Shown: positions 15,645 through 21,120 of the stretch, piece by piece
Layout of the letters: each line of letters begins with the position of its first letter
Numbering within the stretch: the stretch's first letter is position 1
From: Herminiimonas sp.
GTDB lineage: Bacteria > Pseudomonadota > Gammaproteobacteria > Burkholderiales > Burkholderiaceae
Reading direction: 5' to 3'
Assembly (NCBI GenBank): GCA_014377155.1
Contig: JACMQD010000076.1
Location: forward strand, 1-21,120
DNA: 21,120 nt
Position numbers and translations under genes: made by a program
The notes under the pieces: generated by a model
What the model saw: the letters and a program-made list of their open reading frames with translations, nothing else
Databases searched by the model: none
What the model was told of the DNA's origin: nothing

Positions 15645-18179
15645 TTAATTTTCGGAAGAGATACTTCTTTTCATTGCCGCTGACAGTCGGCAGCGCTTCA
15701 TATCGTAATCACGCCAAGGGTCGGCTTCAAGACTGGCCAGCCGCTCCGGCAGGTTTACGATGTTCCATTGGGCCGCGCTCTTAACCTGCGACAGTTCGGC
15801 CCATTCCAACGGCGTCGACACCCCCATGCCAGGCCGGGCTCGAACGGAAAATGCGCACACTGTACTGGCATGGCGTTTGTTGCGCAAATAATCAACAAAT
15901 ACCTTGCCTACACGGTTTTTGCTACCTAGCTTGGCGCTGAACAGACTAGGTAAGGTGCGCGCCAGATGTTGGGCGACGCTTTGTGAAAAGCTTGCTACCG
16001 CTTCCCAGTCATGGTGCCTAGTCAGCGGCACTACAAGATGGAATCCTTTTCCTCCGCTGGTTTTCAAAAAACTTGTCAAGCCAAGTTCATCCAGCAACAC
16101 CTTAGTCAATTTCACTGCTTCTACCAGTGTTGGCCAGGGCAGTGCGGTATCCGGATCGAGATCGAAAATCATGCAGTCAGGCCGGTCGATCCTGTCTTCG
16201 GTGGCATTGCACGTGTGCAGTTCGATGGTGCCCATTTGGGCGGCGCCGATCAGGGCTGCCACATCGTCGATCGCCATCAAGGGTGCATGGTCCGGATCAA
16301 GCGACTGGTCGAGGTTACGTATTCCCGGAATAGCCATGCGTTCGACATGCTTCTGGAAAAATTGCTCGCCGTCGACACCGTCCGGCGCGCGCAGCAGATA
16401 GACCGGTCGCCTGCGCAGATGCGGCAAGATATACAGCGCCACGGCTTCGTAATAACGTGCGAGATCGAGCTTGGTATATTCGCTGCTTTGGTCGAGCACG
16501 CGGTCCGGATGGGTGATCACGACACCAGCGACCCGATTGCAAAGCGTGTTTTTCTTGGGTGCCGCGTCGGCATGATCGGCCAGAGGCGCCAGCGCAGTTT
16601 CACGCCGGATTTCGGCGGCAGGCTTATCAGTGCGCATGCCCTGAAAACTGGCTTGGCGCAGCAAGCCGTCGTGGGTCCATTCCGCAAACGCAACTTCGGC
16701 AACCAGTGATGGCTCGACCCAATGTACCTGGGTACGGCGCACGTCGGCCGGATGGCGCGGCAATGGGCAAATCTCGGTTTCCAGTGGGCGCAGTTGGTGG
16801 TAGAGGGAGGCCAGCATGTCCGCATCGAATCCGGTGCCGACCCGGCCGGCATAGCGCAGCTTGCCATCCTCATGAACTGCCAGAAGCAGCGCGCCGAATT
16901 TCGAGCGCGTACCCTGCGGTGCGGTATAGCCCACCACGACGAACTCCTGACGCCGGCCACATTTGAGTTTGATCCATGATGTGCTGCGCCCTGACCTGTA
17001 GGGCGCATCGCTACGCTTGCCGATGATGCCTTCCATGGACAGTTTGCAGGCGCTGTCGAGCAGTTGTCGCGCCGGTTCGGTTATCGGCGCGCTGTGGCGC
17101 AACGTCGTCGATTCATGCCCCTCCAGGACTACCTGCAGCACCTGGCGCCGGTCCGACAGTGCCGCTGCGCGCAAATCGTAGCCGTTCAGGTATGGTATAT
17201 CGAAGAGGAAAAAAGCGATGTCAGCGGTACGATCGCGGTCGAAAGCGTTTTGCAGCAGCTGAAAAGAAGGAATGCCTGCGGCATCCAACACCGCGATTTC
17301 TCCGTCTAGCCACGCATTCTCGAGACCGAGCGCGTTGAGCGCCTTTGCCTGGTCGGGCAGTTTAGCCGTCCAATCATTGCCAGCCCGCGTCAACAACTTG
17401 ACATCGTTTCCGTCGATCTGGGCCAGCAATCGATAGCCGTCGAACTTGATTTCGTATTCCCAGCCATCCGTATCTGGCACCGCATCGACCAAAGTTGCCA
17501 GTTGCGGTTTCATGGTCGCCGGCAGAGGTGCTTTTATGCTGCCTTTTATTACGCCTAGTCCGCTTTCCGGCTGCTGCGCGGTTTTCGGCTTCGCGCGGCC
17601 GGCGGGTTTCGCAGAGGTCGGTGGGGTCGACCGCTTGCCGAGCACGCTGTCGGGCAGCGCGCTGGTCACGTCGAAATCCGCGGCTGGACGCGCGCGATCG
17701 TCACGTTCTTTGATCAGCAGCCATTGCTCCTTGCCGGAAGACCCGGGAAGGCGGGTGCGCACCAGCGTCCAGCCACCTTGCAGTTTGGTGCCTTCCAGGT
17801 GGAATTTGAGTTTTCCAGCGGCGTAGCCGGCCGCCGGATCTCCATCAGGAATCCAGTTGCCGGTATCCCAGACGATGACCGTGCCGGCACCGTATTGGTG
17901 TGCCGGAATGATACCTTCGAATTCGGCATAGTCCAGCGGATGGTCCTCTACATGCACCGCGAGCCGTTTGTCGGCAGGGTCAAGGCTCGGCCCTTTCGGC
18001 ACTGCCCAGCTTTTGAGCGTGCCGTCGAGTTCGAGACGGAAATCATAATGAAGATTGCGCGCATCATGCTTTTGAATCACGAACCGAAGCTGTTTCCCTT
18101 TGAGCCTCGTTTCGCCTTTGGGTTCAGGGGTGATGCCGAAGTCGCGCATGCGATGGTAGTCGGACAGTTTTTGGTTCAT
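15645..18179 (-). CDS. ligD: ATP-dependent DNA ligase D, PE-LIG-POL type
   Basis: LigD trims, fills and seals double-strand breaks with Ku in bacterial non-homologous end joining. The protein has 844 residues with three domains. The 3'-phosphoesterase lies at about 10-160 (FVIQKHDARNLHYDFRLE, HVEDHPLDYAEFEG, IPAHQYGAGTV). A linker rich in Pro, Ala and Lys spans about 160-220. The ligase lies at about 222-525 with nucleotidyl Lys245 in EIKFDGYR and the IIGKRSDAPYRSGRS motif. The primase-polymerase is C-terminal at about 548-825, with catalytic Asp residues near 671 and 673 (IFDLDPD) and KTSGGKGFHLVVPL. This order matches Pseudomonas LigD. It follows ku by 50 bases. ATG 18179 has only a weak AGG ribosome binding site, suggesting coupling to ku. 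Confidence 0.96.
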   Translation of the reverse strand: MNQKLSDYHRMRDFGITPEPKGETRLKGKQLRFVIQKHDARNLHYDFRLELDGTLKSWAVPKGPSLDPADKRLAVHVEDHPLDYAEFEGIIPAHQYGAGTVIVWDTGNWIPDGDPAAGYAAGKLKFHLEGTKLQGGWTLVRTRLPGSSGKEQWLLIKERDDRARPAADFDVTSALPDSVLGKRSTPPTSAKPAGRAKPKTAQQPESGLGVIKGSIKAPLPATMKPQLATLVDAVPDTDGWEYEIKFDGYRLLAQIDGNDVKLLTRAGNDWTAKLPDQAKALNALGLENAWLDGEIAVLDAAGIPSFQLLQNAFDRDRTADIAFFLFDIPYLNGYDLRAAALSDRRQVLQVVLEGHESTTLRHSAPITEPARQLLDSACKLSMEGIIGKRSDAPYRSGRSTSWIKLKCGRRQEFVVVGYTAPQGTRSKFGALLLAVHEDGKLRYAGRVGTGFDADMLASLYHQLRPLETEICPLPRHPADVRRTQVHWVEPSLVAEVAFAEWTHDGLLRQASFQGMRTDKPAAEIRRETALAPLADHADAAPKKNTLCNRVAGVVITHPDRVLDQSSEYTKLDLARYYEAVALYILPHLRRRPVYLLRAPDGVDGEQFFQKHVERMAIPGIRNLDQSLDPDHAPLMAIDDVAALIGAAQMGTIELHTCNATEDRIDRPDCMIFDLDPDTALPWPTLVEAVKLTKVLLDELGLTSFLKTSGGKGFHLVVPLTRHHDWEAVASFSQSVAQHLARTLPSLFSAKLGSKNRVGKVFVDYLRNKRHASTVCAFSVRARPGMGVSTPLEWAELSQVKSAAQWNIVNLPERLASLEADPWRDYDMKRCRLSAAMKRSISSEN

Positions 18180-18229
18180 GGCCTGTGCTCGTTCTGGCGT
18201 TCAGCTAGCGAATCATCCATCATCATCGA

Positions 18230-19111
18230 TCAACCCGCAGCCTTGCGGGTGCGCGGGGCGGCAGCAGGTTTCTTTTTAACTGTTTTGGCGGCCGGCGTTG
18301 CGGATTTTTCTTTCGCTGGTCCACGCAGGCTGCGGCGCAGGATTTCGGTCAGATCGATGACGTTGTCGGATTTTTCTTCGGGCTTGTCCGGCGCAACATC
18401 AGCGATGATTTCTGCCTGGCCGGCATCGATCTTGCGCTTGACCAAAGCCATGATGTCATCGCGGAAGGTATCGTGATACTGACTTGGATCCCATTTCTCG
18501 GACATGCTTTCGATCAGCTGCGCGGCCATCGTCAACTCTTTTTCCTTGATACCAGCCGCTTTCGCGCCTTTTTCCGGAATGGCGAGATCGTCGAAAGGGC
18601 GTACTTCGCTGCCCCAGCGCAGTGTATTGAGCACGATCATGGTGTCGGTAGGGATGAGCGCCGCCAGATGCTGCTTTGTCTGGATGACGACGTTGGCAAC
18701 GCCGATTTTCTTGGTTTGCAACAGCGCTTCACGCAGCAGCGCGTAGACTTTTTCGCCGCCTTTGGTGGGCGCCAAATAATACGGCGTCTCGAAAAACAGG
18801 AAGGATAGTTCGCTGGCGTCGGCAAAGGCCAGAATATCGATCGTGTGCGTCGACTTGACATTGGCAGAGCGAATTTCGTCGTCCGATAACAGGACGTACT
18901 TGCCCGGTTCGTACTGGATACCTTTGACGATGTCTTCCTTGTCGATTTCCTTGCCGGTCTTCTTGACGATGCGTTTGTAGCCGACCGGTTCCAGGGTCTT
19001 TTTTTGCAGCCAGTCGAAATCGATATCGTCGTGTTTGGCCGCCGGATACAGCGCAACCGGCGCATGAACCAAGCCAAAACTGATGGCGCCTTTCCACATT
19101 ACTCGCGGCAT
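18230..19111 (-). CDS. ku: Ku DNA end-binding protein
   Basis: Bacterial Ku forms a homodimeric ring on broken DNA ends and recruits LigD. I chose ATG 19111 (MPRVMWKGAISFGLVHAPVA), which gives 293 residues, because the family starts there. The open frame continues to 19189, but those 26 residues are unlike Ku and lack a ribosome binding site. Core markers are the MWKGAISFGLV strand, IDFDWLQKK, GYKRIVKKTGKEI, EPGKYVLLSDDEI, LSFLFFETPYYLAP and the helical MIVLNTLRWGSEVRP. The C-terminal tail is Lys/Ala/Pro-rich (VKKKPAAAPRTRKAAG), as in Ku proteins whose tails bind DNA. It is the first gene of the ku-ligD pair, 50 bases ahead of ligD. No promoter could be fixed. Confidence 0.96.
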   Translation of the reverse strand: MPRVMWKGAISFGLVHAPVALYPAAKHDDIDFDWLQKKTLEPVGYKRIVKKTGKEIDKEDIVKGIQYEPGKYVLLSDDEIRSANVKSTHTIDILAFADASELSFLFFETPYYLAPTKGGEKVYALLREALLQTKKIGVANVVIQTKQHLAALIPTDTMIVLNTLRWGSEVRPFDDLAIPEKGAKAAGIKEKELTMAAQLIESMSEKWDPSQYHDTFRDDIMALVKRKIDAGQAEIIADVAPDKPEEKSDNVIDLTEILRRSLRGPAKEKSATPAAKTVKKKPAAAPRTRKAAG

Positions 19112-19245
19112 GTCGTCTCTTTCACCATGGTTTGAATGGCTGTTCGACATGGTTTCGCGTGATCGGTTCTGCAACTTTTGGTTTTGCAAATTCAGCGCGT
19201 ACAGCTTGAATATTTTGATTACAGGAGCCGGCCTGCGAGCCGCGT

Positions 19246-21120
19246 TCAGAACTGCGCACCGGCCTTTTTATGGTCATCGCCGAGCGGAGCGACACTGTAA
19301 GTATTGCGGCCGGCCGCCTTCGACTGGTACAGCATGGCGTCGGCCAGCCCGATAAGGGATTTCGGGTCTCCGTCGCCGCCCTGATAGAAAGCCACGCCTA
19401 CGCTGGCGCTGACGGCGACCGGCACGCCTTCGAGTGAAAACAAGGATTTCATCGACTGTACGATTTTTGCGGCGACAGTCACGGCGTCGTCAGGCTTTGC
19501 CAACCCTTCCATGATAACCGTGAATTCATCGCCTCCGAGGCGGGCGATGGTATCGACCGAGCGCAAAGTACGCGCAAGGCGTGCCGCAAACGCTTTGAGC
19601 AACGCATCGCCGACCAAGTGGCCTCGGGTGTCATTGATGTTTTTGAAGCGATCGATGTCCAGGTACATCAGCGCCATCAAGCTATGTTGTCCGCGACTCG
19701 CTGTCATCGCATCGAACAGTTTTTGTTCGAACCCGGTGCGGTTCATCAAGCCGGTCAAGCCATCGACCTGCGCCAGTTGTAACAGGCGTCGCTCTTCGAG
19801 TTTCTTATCGGTGACGTCCTGGATCATGACGTTGAATCCGACCACTGCATTGCCGTCATCGGCAAACTGCGGAATAAATGTCGACTCCATGTAGCGATAG
19901 AAACCGCCGCGCAGTTCTTCCTGTTCAAACGTCACGCGTTCGCCGCCCAGCGCGCGCCGAACGTACTGCGCGATCTGCCGATAATTGGTTTCGCCGACAA
20001 ATTCACGAACGGTCTTGCCAAGAATAGCCGAACGATCAACGCCGAAAGCGGTTTCATAGGCGCGGTTGTTGAATCGGTAGCGCTCGTCAGCGCCGATGTA
20101 AGCCACTAGCGCCGGCAGCGTGTCGGTGATGGTACGAAGCCGTTGTTCGCTTTTCGACAGTTCCTGGTCTGCCGCGCGCCGTGCGGTAATGTCGTCGACG
20201 CTGCCGACATGCCCTTGGATGTCACCGTCGACGAGGATCGGCGAGGTTTTCATCGACACCCATACGACGCGACCATCGGCGTGTCGAAAGCGGTACACAC
20301 CCTGGTAAGGTTGTTGTGTGCGTGAACTCTGCCCCCAAGACTGGAATACCTTCAGACGGTCTTCCGGACAGATCGCCTTGACCCAGCCATCGCCCATTGC
20401 CTGCTCGGCGGTCAGGCCCGACATTTCTTCATAGGTGCGATTGACATAGGTGCAGTCACCCTTGGGACCTGTGCGAAACAGCCCGAGCGGCGAGGCGTCG
20501 TTGGCAGCCGTCAGTTCTGCCTGCTTGGTACGCAACGCCAAGTCTTGCTCGCGCCGACTCGTAATATCTTCGGCAATGCCCAGCAAATATTCAAGCCGCA
20601 GGCTATTGTCGTACAGTGGAACCGTAGTGACGTGGATATAGCGCAAGCCGCCGTCCGCGCGCCGGAAAGCGATTTCCGGGATGTCGGTCACTTGGGGATT
20701 CTGGCGGATCTTATGTTCGATCCTGTCAAACGCGTCCACCATGTCGCCGGGAAAGACTTCCCGATCTGACTTGCCGAGGACGTCGCGCGCGAGGTAGCCG
20801 GTTGTCTCCTCGGCCTTCCGATTCCACACCAGCATGCGGTGCACGGCATTTTCACGCATGTCGCGCACGTAGATCAAAACCGGCAAGTGATCGATCAGCG
20901 ATTGCGAAAAGGCATGGCTATTACGGTTTTCCAGTTCGGCTCGTTTGCGCGGTGAAATATCCCGTGTGGTGATCGCAATGCCTTCACCGATCGACGTAAC
21001 CTGTTGCCGCAACCACTTTATTTCATTGGCGTCGGTAACGATTTCCGATTCATCTTCGAGGGCAACACCGGTTTCAACCACGGCGACGTATTTGTCGAAA
21101 TAGCCGTTCGCTCGTACCGA
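19246..21120 (-). CDS. Multi-PAS diguanylate cyclase (GGDEF), 5' end outside window
   Basis: This is a sensory enzyme making cyclic di-GMP from two GTP. At least 624 codons are visible and the frame stays open through the right edge, so the N terminus is missing. The order is: the end of a first PAS/PAC unit (ending ITTRDISPRKRAE), PAS 2 (from SQSLIDHLPVLIYVRDM to AEDITSRRE), PAS 3 (DASPLGLFRTGPKG to VDDITARRA), PAS 4 (ITDTLPALVAYIGADERYRF to IQDVTDKK), then GGDEF (DGLTGLMNRTGF, YLDIDRFKNINDTRGH, LGGDEF). The RSVD five residues before GGDEF is an intact inhibitory I-site. No EAL domain follows, so synthesis rather than breakdown is expected. The input signal and membrane anchor cannot be judged. 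It is upstream of ku by 134 bases in the same orientation. Confidence 0.95.
   Translation of the reverse strand, partial: SVRANGYFDKYVAVVETGVALEDESEIVTDANEIKWLRQQVTSIGEGIAITTRDISPRKRAELENRNSHAFSQSLIDHLPVLIYVRDMRENAVHRMLVWNRKAEETTGYLARDVLGKSDREVFPGDMVDAFDRIEHKIRQNPQVTDIPEIAFRRADGGLRYIHVTTVPLYDNSLRLEYLLGIAEDITSRREQDLALRTKQAELTAANDASPLGLFRTGPKGDCTYVNRTYEEMSGLTAEQAMGDGWVKAICPEDRLKVFQSWGQSSRTQQPYQGVYRFRHADGRVVWVSMKTSPILVDGDIQGHVGSVDDITARRAADQELSKSEQRLRTITDTLPALVAYIGADERYRFNNRAYETAFGVDRSAILGKTVREFVGETNYRQIAQYVRRALGGERVTFEQEELRGGFYRYMESTFIPQFADDGNAVVGFNVMIQDVTDKKLEERRLLQLAQVDGLTGLMNRTGFEQKLFDAMTASRGQHSLMALMYLDIDRFKNINDTRGHLVGDALLKAFAARLARTLRSVDTIARLGGDEFTVIMEGLAKPDDAVTVAAKIVQSMKSLFSLEGVPVAVSASVGVAFYQGGDGDPKSLIGLADAMLYQSKAAGRNTYSVAPLGDDHKKAGAQF

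Overview
The window reads as chromosomal DNA of a betaproteobacterium, most likely order Burkholderiales and plausibly family Oxalobacteraceae. The basis is the protein style of MutS, LigD, Ku, the kynurenine enzymes and the secreted protein, the moderate to high GC content, and the kynB-kynU-kynA gene order. The genus cannot be fixed from sequence alone. Almost every intact gene lies on the minus strand. The exceptions are one small orphan gene at 1750-2127 and two decayed genes at 3.7-5.0 kb.

Layout, left to right. (1) 20-1616: an IS1380-family insertion sequence whose transposase carries an in-frame TAA. (2) 1750-2127: a small unidentified protein with a recognisable promoter and ribosome binding site. 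(3) 2323-3258: an aldose 1-epimerase family protein with its own candidate promoter. (4) About 3400-5003: a zone of decay holding a possible flavodoxin fragment, a broken short-chain reductase (progesterone 5-beta-reductase-like) with three lesions, and a truncated GNAT acetyltransferase. (5) 5122-6306: a periplasmic LivJ/LivK-type binding protein with no permease genes in view. (6) 6461-9222: the kynBUA operon, which converts tryptophan to anthranilate and alanine. (7) 9223-10053: a gene-poor stretch with a perfect 10-bp hairpin and a doubtful ORF. (8) 10054-19111: a genome-maintenance neighbourhood containing an SRAP/YedK protein, a secreted phosphoesterase-like protein without its metal ligands, mutS, a 165-residue orphan, ligD and ku. 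(9) 19246 to the right edge: a multi-PAS GGDEF diguanylate cyclase that runs off the window.

How the genes work together. KynB, KynU and KynA are tightly packed (a 4-bp overlap and a 12-bp gap) and form one pathway. The binding protein downstream may import a related substrate, but a candidate terminator separates it from kynA. Ku and LigD form the bacterial non-homologous end-joining pair. MutS (mismatch repair) and SRAP (abasic-site crosslinking) lie in the same orientation within 9 kb. The orphan gene at 14901-15398 and the secreted protein translationally coupled to mutS are the least explained members of this neighbourhood.

I saw no tRNA, rRNA, CRISPR array, phage module or toxin-antitoxin pair. 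No convincing new multi-gene system is visible. The best leads are the metal-site-less phosphoesterase homologue coupled to mutS, the orphan between ligD and mutS, and several structured intergenic sequences.
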